A stretch of DNA of 64,000 bases from Limanda limanda (GCF_963576545.1 NC_083647.1:2281007-2345006), one strand, 5' to 3'; counted from the stretch's first letter, positions 46,468 through 59,170 are shown. Numbers and translations: made by a program. The notes: generated by a model not told the origin, from the letters alone.

Positions 46468-48556
46468 CATGAGGGGAAAAGGGAAGCAACATCAAACCAG
46501 ATGTTTCTGCTAAAATGAAACTTATTTATGGTAAAGAAATCAGATACATTTATTCAAACAAAGAAATTAGGTTAACTAAAGGGGGGAAAAGATGCTGTAT
46601 ACAACAAAGAAACTGATACAACCAAAAGAGCCCTGCAAGTGACCTTTGGTAAAACACGGGACACGCTAGTGAGCCTATGCATGATGGAGGGCTGCGCAAG
46701 GTTTTGCTCAGGATTCTTGAGACAGGAAGTGGTAATGTGGTCAGGCCACACCTTCTGCAGCTGGTGCCAATCCTGTTGCAGCGTTAAAACTGAGGCCTCA
46801 GTGCAACTTGATAAGTCATGTGTCAGTCAGGTTTGTCAATCTTCAGTGGAGAAAATCTTTAAATTCGCTTTTGCGATGTGTCCAACCTGATAGCTAATGA
46901 ATCATCACACAAACTATACAGCTTGAAGTTGTACTCGTGTACCCCGTGTTGCACCCCATCATGACGCACACGTTTAATGGAGCAGCCCAGATGAATGTAT
47001 TTCCAACAGTGACTAATCATTTCTCCTCTGGGCCTCCTGCTCCTCCAAATGTACAGTTCACTGCCACCTCATTCTTTCTCCTTCACTTTTTATTGTACTG
47101 GGCCGTGAGAAAGGCACACTGCGGCCAGCAGAGAGCCATTTAATATCCTATACGTTTTCATTTTAGGCTTCACACTGAATATTTTGTTAAAAATAACTGT
47201 AGAAATTAGTTTGCATGCAAAAATCACATTGGCTAAGAAGAATTGTGTTTAATAAAGTAGGTAAAATTCAACTATTTATGCCTGGCTCTTTGTTAGCTCT
47301 TTTTATTTACACCCGTTCTGTCAATCTCAAATGATTACACTAATCAAAACAACTATCGATTAACTTGATATTTTAGAAGAGGCAATTTTTTTTTATTGTG
47401 TAAACAGTTCATTGCACTTTATGCTGAATATTGAGTGTGTGGAAAATTCTAACATTTACTTTGAAATACAAATGTTATTTTAATAATAAATGCTGAATGC
47501 AAACTTGACTCTGGCAAGTAATAAATCAACTTGTTTGTATGTGTGCTATGTTCTTTGATTGTGTTTTTCCACGGGAGTAATATGACATCACTGAACATAC
47601 AAACTGCTTAGTTAGTGTTAGAACATATAATACATTAATGCTGTGACATCATAAGAACTTATAATAATTAAAACCTCATATTTCCTCATTCCAGGTCTAA
47701 TACATGATCATCATGTGCTCTGGTGTATGAAATATAGTTGACTGCGGCATTAACTGTCAAAGCAGGTTCTTCTTAGTTTGACTAAACAACAGACCCATTT
47801 GTTAAATCAAGAATCTTTACAGTATGTTGTGAGACTCATTCTTGGACTCACTCAGATTTGAGTTGTTGAGATATTCTGTCATATTAAATGCAGTGCATCA
47901 GCATAGAATTCATGACTTTCGTATTTATTTGAAACAACAAACCACTTTTGGAACATGTTACACTACAACAGACAGTAAAATTTGCTTTAGGGCAATTCAT
48001 CCTAATTTTAATTACTTTTCTGACCTGCCATATCAGTACCACTGCTACCACCACTTAAACCCATGATAATTCCAAACATTGCCTCATGTTATATACATTC
48101 TTCATTTATGCATCACGGAAAATACACTGAATGAAATCAAATATCCAGAAAAATATGAAAATATAAAATATTTTCACTTCAACTGTGCTCTCAAAATTCT
48201 ACACTCAGAAATGAAAGCTTTTAAAAGATTTTTCTGGCCAAAAACTTTAATTAAAATATCATGAGATGGGCAATTTTCAATCTTTCCTGGCTGTCAGTGT
48301 GATGATAAACTGGGCAGGACGGAGACCACTAGGAGACAAGGTAAAATTACTGTCATGAAGCAACTGTTCCCCATTTTTGTTTCTCTGGTGGTTTTATCAG
48401 TTCATATACACAACAGCTCCATCATGTTTATTTGAAATGAGCAACAGCTTTATTTTATTTTATATCATAACAACATGTAAATTATTATGCAACATTTTCA
48501 CCATTTATTGCCATATCAACAGTAAAAATGGGATTGTTCACCAAGATATGAAATTT
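46468..48556. other. non-coding AT-rich stretch
   Basis: No gene or named repeat that I can support. Short frames such as 46639-46890 and 47842-48066 have no recognisable features. Confidence 0.5.
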
Positions 48557-48708
48557 CACTCATTATCTACTCACCCCTATGCCGATGGGTGATTGGGTGA
48601 AATGTTTGAGTCCACAAAACACTTTTGAAGTTTCAGGGGTAAACAGTGCAGCTGATTAGTGACCTATCTTCAGACATAATAAAACAACAGAAAAAACACA
48701 ACATTGAG

Positions 48709-48858
48709 CAATCAATCAAATTTTATTTGTATAGCCCATATTCACAAATCACAATTGGTTTCATAGGGCTTTAACAAGGAGTGACATCCTCTGCCCTTAA
48801 CCCTCGACAAGAGTAAGGGAAAAACTACTAAAGACCCTTGTAACAGGGAAAAAACTTG
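48709..48858 (+). mobile_element. LINE/SINE-tail repeat
   Basis: TCAATCAAATTTTATTTGTA..TAGCCCATATTCACAAATCACAATTGGTTTCATAGGGCTTTAACAAGG and GGGAAAAACTACTAAAGACCC. A very common teleost interspersed repeat, here inserted in the left arm of the fold-back element. Confidence 0.6.
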
Positions 48859-48939
48859 CCTCCATTATGCTCCTGTGGTGTCATATAGGTGTCAGTAAGC
48901 CCAGACATAAATTCACATTTCAAAACAAGGTCATTTCCA

Positions 48940-51071
48940 TCAATGCTCATAAGTTTTGACGCACAGAAAGCATTTGATACAGTGAACTGGGACTACTTGT
49001 ACAAAACACTATCTGCAATGGGATTTCACCCAGAGTTCGTAAACTGGGTCAGGGTCATATACAAAAACCCAAAGTCGCGAGGGGGGTGAGACAGGGAGAC
49101 TGCCTCAGTCCCTTGCTCTTTGCTATAAATATTGAACCCTTGGCAGCAGCTATAAGACAGAATAAGGAAATAAATGATATAAAGGACATGAAGAATAGAG
49201 AACATAAGATATCTCTCTATGCAGATGATATCATGACCTACATAAGTGATCCAGTCATATATGTTCCTGCGTTGATGGACACTTTAAAAGAGTATGGAGA
49301 GCTCTTTGGCTATCAGATCAACCAATCAAAATACAAGGCAATGATGTTAGTTGGACAATAGCCTATACAACTAACAGGAAGGCTTAATGGTCACTGGTCA
49401 CAGGGATTTAGATATCTGGAAATTATCATTTCAAAAAATTTATCAAAACTGTTCAAGGTCAACTATAGAAAATTGATGGGCAACATAAAAGCAGACCCCA
49501 CAAGATGGGAAATCCTACCACACTCTTCGATAGTAAGAATAGAAACGATAAGAATGAACATTCTGCCAAGATTGCTCTTTCTTTTTCAATCACTACCTAT
49601 ATATGTTCCTGCGACTACTTTGACTGCACTGGATAACAGGTTTTCCAAATTTATATGGCAAAGCAAACCACCCAGACTTAAACTTAGAAGACTACTATGT
49701 CCAAAAGACAACAGAGGCCTGAAATTGCCTGACCTGAAAAAATACTACTGGGCAGCCAAATTACGAGCAATGGTTGCTTGAGTAGCCCAAGAAACAGACA
49801 CTATATGGGTAGGAATGGAACATAGTGAATGCCCAGATACACCAATGGACTCATTCCCATTCCTGAATTCAGACCACTGTGGGAATAGTAAGTTGTGAGG
49901 AAAAATTTAAAACTCCCCATGACTATATCCAGAGCTATAATAGCAAGCAATTCAGAATTTCTTCCTGCTAGACTGGACAGGTGTTTTGAAAGATGGAGGG
50001 AGATGGGTATAGTACTGGAACAGCTGTTCGAGGGAGGTGTATTGAAGTCATTTGAACAGTTTAAAGAGAAATATGAGTTACCAAACCAAGACTTCTACAG
50101 ATATTTACAAATAAGACACTATTTAAACACACATCAAGAATGGGAAAGCTCTGTTCTCCACCATCCAAAATGGAACACTTGTGAAAGCAAAGTTCATATC
50201 ACATTCATACAGGATATTGCAGGAGGAACTAAAGGACAATAATTTGGATATTAAAGAAAAATGGGAACTAGAGATTAACATAATATTTTCTGATGAACAA
50301 TGGGAAAAATCATGCGAGCAGGGACACAGAGTAACCAGTATTCCTAACTGGAGGGAATTTGGATGGAAGATTAAAATGAGATACATCAGAACTCCACTTA
50401 TAACATCTAAATGGAGCAATACTTCAGCACAATGTTGGAGGGGTTGTGGCAAGGTGGGAGACCACACACATATATTTTGGGACTGTCCAAAGTTATCAGA
50501 ATACTAGCAAAAAATACAAAGGGAATTAAAAACATGTTTATTTATGGACATACCGTTCGAACCATCACAATTTATTTTAGGAATACTGCCTGATAACCTT
50601 GAAGAAAATAGCCAGACAAAACTTCTGAGAGCCCTTGTTCTAATAGCAAATAAAGTAATAACAGCCTCCTGGCTGAAGCCACAGCCCCCCACAATAACCC
50701 AATGGAGGGATAGAATTCAAGATATGTACAGTATGGAACACTTGACTGCCCTATTACAACTGAAAACAGAGGTATTCAAAAACAACTGGTCCCCCATTGC
50801 CCTACACTTCCATTTGAACTCTTTCGGAATATTGTCTTGATGTAATGTCATGTGAGATGTACTATGTTTGTGGACAATGTTAATGCGTAACTGAATTCTT
50901 ATATGCCTGGATCCTGAGGGCTTTGGACCGAGACATCCATGGACAGTTAACCCCACTAGCCTAAGACTTGAACCCGTGGCACCTAATTTTCATGTTAAAA
51001 ATGACTGGATGTGATGTACTGTATGACTGTACTTGATAAAAGGAAATAAAAAGAAGTTAAAAAAAAAAAAA
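48940..51071 (+). mobile_element. 5'-truncated L1-like LINE
   Basis: Bounded by a 13-bp target duplication AAGGTCATTTCCA (48927-48939 and 51072-51084) and an A-run at its 3' end. Broken frames encode reverse transcriptase blocks: SFDAQKAFDTVNWDYLYKTL, RQGDCLSPLLFAINIEPLA and the catalytic YADD in KISLYADDIMTYI. The L1-type C-terminal domain follows (LPHSSIVRIETIRMNILPRL, FIWQSKPPRLKL), ending with a zinc-knuckle-like CWRGCGKVGDHTHIFWDC. Endonuclease and ORF1 are missing. Frameshifts and stops between 49086, 49361, 49781 and 50242 make it a dead copy. Confidence 0.85.
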
Positions 51072-51324
51072 AAGGTCATTTCCACTATGTTTAGAGCCTA
51101 AAAGTCCACCAGAAGTGGCAAAGCTAGCAGAAGATAACATTTCTGACGGTCCCTGAATGCGCCACGTCTTAAGATATCAGAGGACATTTAGGCAAAAAAA
51201 ATTGTATAAATGACCTTGTTTTGTGTTAAATATGAATGTCGGGGCTTGTGGACACTTGGATGACACCACAGGATCAGCATGGAGGCATGTTGTGTTCTTT
51301 CTCTTGTTTTCTTACGTCTGAAAC

Positions 51325-51722
51325 TGTAACAATCTGTTCAGTCTGTGTCTGTTTGGATTTCACTTCCTGTTTTATTTTGGGGTCTGGGTTCTTGTGTCTT
51401 GTGTCTAGCTTTACTTCCTGTTGGTTTCCCCACACACCTGTACCTTGTTTGTCATTAAGCATTCCCTATTTATACCCTGTGTTTCCCCTCACCCGCTGCC
51501 AGATTGTCATTGTCTCCTGTGTGTGTACATGCTCTCCAGTGAATTCTTCCGTGTTTTGACTACCTGGTTTTTGGACTCTGCTTGGATTTACGACATTGGC
51601 CTGTTCCCTGTATGGACTTGTTACCTTTGGACTACTTAAGTAAAGTTTTATTTGTTACTTTATTTTTCTGTCTCACGTGCTTTCTTTGCACCTGAGTCCC
51701 TACCTAGTTCAGGATTGTCACA
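51325..51722 (+). mobile_element. solo LTR (398 bp)
   Basis: Starts TGTAACAATC and ends GATTGTCACA, with the 5-bp duplication GAAAC on both sides (51320-51324, 51723-51727). The text (CACTTCCTGTTTTATTTTG, TTTATACCCTGTGTTTCCC, AATAAAG-like GTAAAGTTTTATTTG) is that of a fish Gypsy-like LTR. It sits in the right arm of the fold-back element. Confidence 0.65.
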
Positions 51723-52318
51723 GAAACAGGACTCACCATTGACTTCAATTGTATTGGATGCTGCTCTAACAAAGTTTACCCCTGAAACTCCAGAAGGTTT
51801 TTTGTGGACTCAAACACTTCACCCACCCGTCCATTGGCATAGGGGTGGGTAGATAAGGAGTGAATTCTCCTCTTTGCAGGAACTATCTTGTGTGGAGACA
51901 GAACTGAAAAACACTCAGCGCTCCACATTTAAGCATAGTTCTATTTAACTCAAAGCAGCATTATTCCCACTGTTTGTGATAACCCCACCATCAGGATTAG
52001 ACATATGTAGAAACACTTCACACATATTTGATCAACATGTACAAAGCATCGTGCAGAATAATATTCACAACCAAGCCACCTCCAGTCCCCTGTACTTTCA
52101 AGCCACTTTAATTTGACTATTATATCACCATCTTGTGGTATTTTTCATACCTGCAGTGAGATGAGCTTCTTTGAGTCAGACCAGTCAGTCAAACAGAAAA
52201 CGCCATAAATCTAAGATCTCATTGAGTCCATCTGTCAATACAGTAGCATGTTTATACGCTGTATGTATCACTCAGACATTGTCAAAACTGTGGCCAGTGG
52301 GCACAGGAGGGCCTGTGT

Positions 52319-52620
52319 GTGGAAAACTATGTCATGTGCCACTGTCTCTCATACAATATGCACCAAGTCTTGCATCTTGCACAGGATGTCAGAAGTGTTC
52401 TGGACTCATACAGTGCTTTTAAATATGAAATTGTGTCGTTCAAACTCAAGGGGCTTGCCAGGAAGCCCAAATGTCCATTATCACAAACTGTGAAGAGACT
52501 ATCCGAGGGGTCTAAGTGCAGATTTCATGTGGAACCGTTTGGGCTCAGAAAGCAGCACAGTGCAGGATTCCTTCTGCCATCAATTCAGTATCACATTGAG
52601 GAGCTGAAAACAAAGGTATT
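52319..52620 (+). pseudogene. transposase C-terminal fragment
   Basis: The frame reads SYNMHQVLHLAQDV, DSYSAFKYE and LSQTVKRLSEG. This matches the conserved 'NMH.L.HL..DV...GPLDS.SAF.FE..' region near the C-terminus of several fish DNA transposases, possibly of the CACTA group. Upstream catalytic parts are not recognisable. A plausible GT donor does not follow, so it is treated as a relic. Confidence 0.4.
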
Positions 52621-52645
52621 CACTGTCAGATGTAGATCAGGATGA

Positions 52646-54164
52646 GGAGGTCAAGGGGTTTCTGTATTACTGTACTGTAGCTGAAACAGTAAAATGCATT
52701 CTTATTATTATTAATAATATCAAATAGCACAATTAGTTAATAACATCATTAACAGCAAAATTATAGTACTTTTTATACCACTGTTTATTTGCTCACCTAC
52801 ATTCATAATGAACAGAAGTGATCGTTTTTTCTATTCAGAGTAAAGACCACCATATTGTAATGTATTTCAGGACATTATGATGAATGCCCTTCATACCAAT
52901 GGCCAAGTCACCAAGAAAGAAAAAGACTTATGAATAAAACCCAAATGGCAAAAAACAGTCAGTTTAATCTATTTGCATTTAAAAACAATAAATTGCTTTA
53001 TATCAGCATAATCACAGATGTTTGGATAAGTAGTATATAACTAACTTGATTGTTAAATTCCATTAAATATTTAGATATTAAAATAAATCCTTTTGCCCAT
53101 TAAAATGTGTATGGTATGTTCTATCTGTCAGAGGGAGCACCGCTCATGTAAATGTTAAATTGCCATCAAGCCAAGGAAAGAGAAGGTAATGCTTAAACAC
53201 AACTTTACAAAAATCTCTATTAACCGACATTAAACTCCAGAGAGGTTAACAGATAAAATATTGAAATTAATATGTTACCATAATAACCAGATGTTAAATT
53301 ATATATTTTTTGAAGATAAGCCAAACAGTGAAAATTTAAATTCTTAACTTGTTAACCAGTCTGTTAGTAATTTCAACATCTGTCATGTTGCTGTTCACTA
53401 AAGCAGATTGCACTTTGTGCAGACAGGAAAATACATGAAATGTGTCCCACTGTACTAGGGTGGGTTTTAAATATTCTTTTCCATCTCATTATTTTTTGCG
53501 GCACATATGTTACCCTCCTGTGTTCATGGCTACAGCTCTGTAACACCCTCAGTATTTGGCTCTGGGGCCCAGTTGTCATAACAGACTTGTTCACCACAGA
53601 CACAAAACCGCAAATCCGCAGTGCAGATGTAACTCAGCCCCAGCCAGATGTTGTCTGTGTCTCCCTCTTGCACCTATCGGTGATGTGAAGGTCATGATGG
53701 TTCGCTTTACTCTAATTCAAGGCCTCTTTCAGGTCACAGTGTGTTCCGTTGTGTTAAGCCAGCAATAGACCCAGTAAGGGTTTCTATTCTGATATTATGG
53801 ATTAAATGCTGATTCACAGCTTGTGCAATTTGTGCCATGAATACTGAAACAGCTTGTGTGACAGTCCACCTTGGCACTAATAACTAATGTAAAGCTACGC
53901 AATAGCCTCACACTGATCACCATCATCAGCAATTTTTTATATTTATATATATATATTTATAATAATTCAACACACAGTATGTACATCCATAAAAAAGTAA
54001 CTGAATGAATTAAACATATAATTAATTTACTTAATATTTTTCATCAAAAAAAGATCAGATCTTGCAACTGTCACTCCAAAACAATCAAGTCAGATCTTCG
54101 TGAAGCTCGCGCCCACAGCAGAAGGGTGCGAATTATTATATAAACATTAGCATATTCCTTGTTC
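52646..54164. other. non-coding stretch
   Basis: AT-rich; I see no supported gene. Frames at 53373-53603 (-) and 53440-53768 (+) lack features. Confidence 0.5.
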
Positions 54165-54340
54165 TCTATAGCATCACATTACATATCATGTAGCTGACAC
54201 TTTAACCCAAAGGGATTTACAATAAGTGCATTCAACCATGAGGGTACAAACCCAGAACAGAAAGAATCATGTTAGTACATTAGCTTGAAAAAAGCCAAAC
54301 TACAAACTGCTGCATGTAAGTGCTACTAACTTATTTTTTT
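54165..54340 (-). mobile_element. L2-type SINE/LINE 3' tail, reverse orientation
   Basis: The minus strand reads TTGTAGTTTGGCTTTTTT..GGTTGAATGCACTTATTGTAAATCCCTTTGGGTTAAAGTGTCAGC. It is homologous to 14400-14500. Confidence 0.65.
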
Positions 54341-54489
54341 TTTTTTTGCAACCTCCAATAACTCCAGATCCCAGTGTCTGAAAGAGAAACGGCTCCTATT
54401 CTGCCATCTGGTGTCTCTGAACAGATCCCCAACAGATCCGTAGGTGTTATCTCATCCCTGAGTTAGCCATCTTCTAACTGAGTGGTCCA

Positions 54490-54890
54490 CTGATCAGGGG
54501 TCTAATTTATAAAACAGTGGGTAGGATTCATACTAAAAGTGTACGTGCGCACAAAAGACAGAAATGGCGTATGCAAAAGAAAACTCAGATTTATAAAACC
54601 ATGCCCACACACACCTGAACGCAATGTTCACTTTATAAATCACAGTCCACCTGGAAACGTTAGTATTTGAATCTGCCTTACATCCTGCCCTGTACACGCC
54701 CACATAAAACCATAAATGGTCAAGGCAAAGGACCTCATGAATATTAAATTATCCTGCTGACAGGGTCAGGGCATCAAGCGATGAGAAGAGGAAGCAAATC
54801 TTTCTGACACTGACATCGAGGTCTTTGTTACTGAGGTGGAGGTACAATTATATCCGGCCCGCAATAAAATATCAAATGTCTATCCTAAAT
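54490..54890 (+). mobile_element. Harbinger-type remnant (MITE-like end plus Myb-like frame)
   Basis: TAATTTATAAAACAGTGGGT..GTACGTGCGCACAAAAGACAGAAATGGCGTATGC resembles the end of a common fish Harbinger-type MITE. Immediately after, 54783-54860 reads EEEANLSDTDIEVFVTEVE, like the start of the Myb/SANT-like second protein of Harbinger elements, preceded by a stop. Both assignments are from family resemblance. Confidence 0.45.
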
Positions 54891-55296
54891 GGCTTACTTC
54901 GCTAATGCTGCAAGGTATCAGTAGAAGAAAGACACGGAAGATGTGGTATTAACTCAGGACAACTTTCCCGTTTAATTTCCTCCACTCATCAACTCCTCCC
55001 AACGCAGCACAGAACCACTTCTGTTAGAAACCCTTCACAGCAAAAGTCCCAACAGCCACACTGCTTATAACAGGAAACACACACAAACCTTCCACAATAA
55101 AGCAACTAGTTAGAATACCTTACACATACATGATCCGACACCATCGATTCGTAACTAAAAACATGATCGATAGTATGTCTAAGTCGTCTGAGTAAAAAAT
55201 TTAACAAATGAATGTGAACTAGTTCATTTTTGGATTTGTGAACTTAGTTCAAAATAAAAAAAAAAAACTATGAACATGAACTAGTTCATTTTAAGT

Positions 55297-55500
55297 GTGA
55301 ACTGGCACAAAAATGATTACCTGGGTGAGGAGCTTTTCTCTGTGATTAAGATGAACAAAAACCCACACAGGAGTTGTCTCACTGATGGACACCTTCACTT
55401 CATCTTGAGCATTTCCACAGCACAGAGCCTAGCACCAAACAGTAATGAACTGGCAGCCAGGAAAATATGCCAAACATCTGGCTCTGGCACATGTACATAA
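55297..55500 (+). pseudogene. hAT transposase C-terminal relic (GTF2IRD2-like)
   Basis: The frame contains GEELFSVIKMNKNPHRSCLT, then DGHLHFILSISTAQSLAPN. This corresponds to the hAT dimerisation end ('CE..FS.M...K...R..LTD.HL..ILRI'). Flanking text (GAACTAGTTCATTT to the left, GATCGAGTTTGACACC to the right) is typical of the same fish element family. Confidence 0.6.
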
Positions 55501-55849
55501 AAGAAGAATGCAGCCTACCTACATATGTTTTCTTTTTGCACTTTATCCAATATCCTATTTATCCTGTTTAATAAATGTTGAACCTGTTTGGCCCTTTGAC
55601 GTATTCCCAGTTTTTAATTTTGGCCCTCTCTGGGATCGAGTTTGACACCACTGGTTTAGTAGGATTGTAGTTTCATATATTTTTAATAAAAAATCTCTGA
55701 AGTGAAAAGACTGCTATCGGGTGCACAGGGCACACTGACAAACTTGGCAAGGTGTGATCAATCATTCAGATTCTTGTAAACCTATATATACTGCAGTGAC
55801 AGTGTGTAATGATGGATGATCGACGCATTGGCTCTGTTAGAGGACTTTT

Positions 55850-56100
55850 CCAATAGGTGAATTAGGAGAGAACAAGTGTTCAGGGACCATGCAGATCTCC
55901 TGGCCCACGATGAAGACTGGCTTATTAGCCAATTTAGACACCTGAAAGGTTTCAACTGGGTCCAGTATTACAGAGACCGACCCGACGTAACCGTGCTATC
56001 CCGGTGCCTACACAATTTATAACCACTCTGGGGTTTCTGGCAACCGGTTCTTACCAGCGGGAATTAGCCAACAGATGTTTTTGATATGACTATAAACATA
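55850..56100 (+). pseudogene. HARBI1-like transposase relic
   Basis: Short blocks in shifting frames: REQVFRDHADLLAHDEDWLI, then LGFLATGSYQRELAN, resembling the N-terminal third of Harbinger nucleases ('..FLATGSFQ..'). Frames are broken and the DDE core is absent. Confidence 0.55.
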
Positions 56101-56285
56101 TGATATGTTCCTTTCTGCCTGAAAGATCCTTTTATCAATAATATACTGTTAAATTTGACGCGTCAAGCATATCAAAGAGGCCCCTCACACTGTGGGATAG
56201 CAGGCCAACATCAAAAGGCAATTTGCAGCTCTGTTTCCCAAATTGACATCACTCATGAGTCGCATTGCTATAAGGGCTCAGTGAG

Positions 56286-56704
56286 AGAATGAGTATTTGT
56301 ATTGACACAGACTGGCTTGCAAAGCTGTGCTATCTGGCAGATTTATTCAGCAAACTGAACAAACTGAATATGTCTCTGCAGGGCAAGGACACCAGCATTT
56401 TAAACCTGTATGACAAGTTGGGTGGCTTCCTGAAGAAAGCAGAGCTTTTGCCACATCCACACTCACACAGTTTTGGGTGTGTGTGAAGCAGGAGCACCCT
56501 CACCTGGGACAGAAAGCTTTGGAGCAGCTACTACCCTTTGCCTCCACATATGTATGTGAGGCCTCCTCCTCTGCAATGACTGTGATCAAAACAAAGCAAA
56601 GAAACAGACTGTGCCTGGAGAAGAGCTTGATCACAGCAGTTGCTTCTCTGCCACCAAGACTGACAAAGATCCTCAGTGAAGCACAAGCACAAGTTTCTCA
56701 CTAA
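56286..56704 (+). pseudogene. hAT-type transposase relic (ZBED5/SCAND3/FAM200-like)
   Basis: Two frames: 56289-56486 (WLAKLCYLADLFSKLNKLNM, SLQGKDTSILNLYDKLGGFL) and 56477-56704 (LLPFASTYVCEASSSAMTVI, then KSLITAVASLPPRLTKIL, stop 56702-56704). These match the middle and C-terminal hAT domain of ZBED5/SCAND3/FAM200-type proteins. The region between them is deleted, so the copy is non-functional. Confidence 0.75.
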
Positions 56705-57649
56705 AAGCACTCACTCAGTTCAATGCAACAATGTAATTTTCAGTGTTGACAGTTTGTAAATTTAAGATCAGTATTCTTTTCAATCCTTAAAGAAGATATT
56801 TTAAGATGATGTATTTTTTATTTTGAGAAAATCTTTTATTTAAAAGTAAGTGAATGAAATATTTTTTGTGAAGAAGTGTTTATAATCAAGTTCATGAGTT
56901 CAGTTTGAGAACACATCTTTGTTATGATCCCGAAAGAGGCCACTTTAAGTTGGTAATTATTTTTATGTGCACAAATCTTTATTTATAATTGAGAAAATTA
57001 ATTATTTTTGTCTTTAGTTATTTTTATATCTTTTTATTTCCAAATTGTTCAAGAGAGACCACTACAAATGAGCAATGCTATGCGCATTGATGGAGTTTTA
57101 AATTTGTCCTGTTCCATTACTTAAATTTTGTAGGGCAACCTATTTCCTCAAATTTTTTAAGCAAACTCTACTTATCCGGGCTTACAGTGCAGGCATAACA
57201 ACACTCTAGCTGATTCTCTCTGCGGTTTTCATTTCGAGACATTTAAACACATCTGTCCTGAAGCCTGCCCCCTATAGATACAGTTCCTCCTTTCCAAGCT
57301 CTAGCCCCGATTAAATATTTGAATCAGCCATGGCTTACATGAGGAAAGGATTATCAGCTTGTTCTCAAAAAAACAATGCTGATGACTGCTATACATTCAT
57401 TCATGTGATGCTTGATGTTATATGTTGAACCTATTGTAGAGGGAAAAAAACATGAACAAGGTAGATGTTGAGTCAAAGCTTTATTTACATACAGCACAAA
57501 TATTGTTTTGGTCCGGGACCGCTATGCTTTTGATAGATGCTATTGTTTTTTTAATCAATACGGGTCAGAGTTGGACAATTGGACGTTTTAAAAAAAAAGC
57601 TTTACTTGCTGCCCCATTACAACAGATACATATTTTCTAGACATTATAA

Positions 57650-59170
57650 CTCACATTTTAACAGCTACCACTGTCAACCCAAATAGTGCCATTATTCTCA
57701 GTAATTTTCAACAACTTTCTCTCCCTCATGTCATTGACTCATGCGCTCGTGCTCAAGCCCTGTCGACATCCAACCAACCTCACTCCTTAAAGAAGTAATC
57801 AGCACAAATGGCCCTAGCCTGCGCCAAATTATTAATTACTCACTTGCTTCTGGCCAAGTTCCTAATTATTATAAGAAAGCCAATAGGGAGGTGAGGGGGC
57901 GGGGAGAGCACCCTCACCTGCACCACAGAGGATCAATCAGTGCAGGTGAGAGCTACTAGCTGATTGATCCTCACACTTAAAAGGGCAGCGTCTTCGCTGC
58001 CTCAGAGACTCAGAAGGAACCTGAGAGGAGCCGAACGAAGCTGCAAAGCTTGTTACTTTGTGTGTGGTTTAAGTGTATGTTGTTGATCACGTGTGTGGTG
58101 TTAATGTGTGGTGGTAATAAATATGTTGAAGAGCACTAATTCTGTCTCTGAGGCGCCTTGAGGCAGCGAAGACACTGCCCTTTTAAGTGTGAGGATCAAT
58201 CAGCTAACAGCTCTCACCTGCGCTGATTGATCCTCTGTGGTGCAGGTGAGCGTGCTCTCCCCGCCCCCTCACCTCCACAGCCACCATTCAGCCTTTATGG
58301 GAAAGCCAAATCTTGACCAATCACTTCCACAGAATTGTAGGCCCGTTTAAAAAAATACTTCATATCCAAAATTCTTGAAAAGGTGGTTTTAACCCAACTT
58401 TTAGCTGCGTGTAAAGAATAATATTTTTGACAATTTCCAGTCTGGTAACAAACGACACAGTACGGAAACCACTGTCCTTGAAATTACAAATGATTTATTG
58501 ATGTCTGCTGATGCTGGTGATTGCTCCGTATATAACATTCTCATCAATAGACTAACGCAATGTGTCGACATATGTATATATATATATATTTAAATCTACT
58601 TGTCTTTTAAGCCAGACAACGTCAGCTGGCAGCACAATTGATCCCTAAAAGGATGCCTAACTGCCATAAGGAATGGATGTCACTTAACTGCCTTCAGTTA
58701 ATTCAAATAAAACAGAAATAATAACCCTCACTCCCAACCAACTAGTAGGCAAACTCTTATAATTTCTCGGTCCCCTGGCAACCAATATTAAAACAACTGC
58801 TAAAAATCTAGGTGTCATATTCTATGCTAATCTGAATTTCAAAACACACGTTAATGAAATCACTAAATCCTGCTACTTCCATCTGCGAAATATTTCCTAA
58901 ATTAAATCAGATATATCTCTCCCTGACCTAGAAAAGCTAATACATACCTTACTTTTCATGTCTGAACTATTGCAATGCACTGTATACATGCCTTAGTCCA
59001 ACCTTACTAACTCGTTTGCAAGTTGTTCAAAATGCTGCTGCTCGTATTTTAACACAAACCATATCTTATATCACACCATCTCATTCACTGGTTGGTAATA
59101 AAATTCTGGGTTGATTTTAAGATTATTTTCATAACCTTCAAAGCTCAACATTCAAAACTCCCACCTTTTT
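57650..59170 (+). mobile_element. L2-like LINE, decayed and interrupted
   Basis: Reverse-transcriptase landmarks in shifting frames: DIQPTSLLKEVISTNGPSLR, INYSLASGQVPNYYKKAN, then after an insertion FQSGNKRHSTETTVLEITND. Further on come EWMSLNCLQL and KNLGVIFYANLNF..HVNEITKSCYFHLRNIS. Many stops are present. A 417-bp MITE (57884-58300) splits it and a (TA)n run lies at 58565-58590. Confidence 0.7.
57884..58300. mobile_element. MITE with TIRs of about 120 bp
   Basis: The left arm 57888-58007 pairs with 58146-58275 (GAGGTGAGGGGGCGGGGAGA.., CTGATTGATCCTCACACTT.., GGGCAGCGTCTTCGCTGCCT). A 9-bp direct repeat GAAAGCCAA flanks it (57875-57883, 58301-58309). The right end carries about 25 bp outside the arm. 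A 9-bp duplication with long TIRs would fit a Mutator-like element, but the class is unproven. Confidence 0.75.

Larger units (their letters stand above)
48557..51866. mobile_element. large fold-back (palindromic) non-autonomous element with nested insertions
   Basis: Two sets of inverted arms lie in nested order. The outer arms are 48557-48650 and about 51764-51866 (ACCCCTATGCCGATGG.., GAGTCCACAAAA, GTTTCAGGGGTAAAC). The inner arms are 48859-48940 and 51208-51285 (CCTGTGGTGTCAT.., AAACAAGGTCATTT). With the insertions removed, the element would be roughly 600 bp and almost wholly self-complementary. Three later insertions sit inside: 48709-48858, 48940-51071 and 51325-51722. It resembles an abundant fish MITE. 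Confidence 0.75.
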
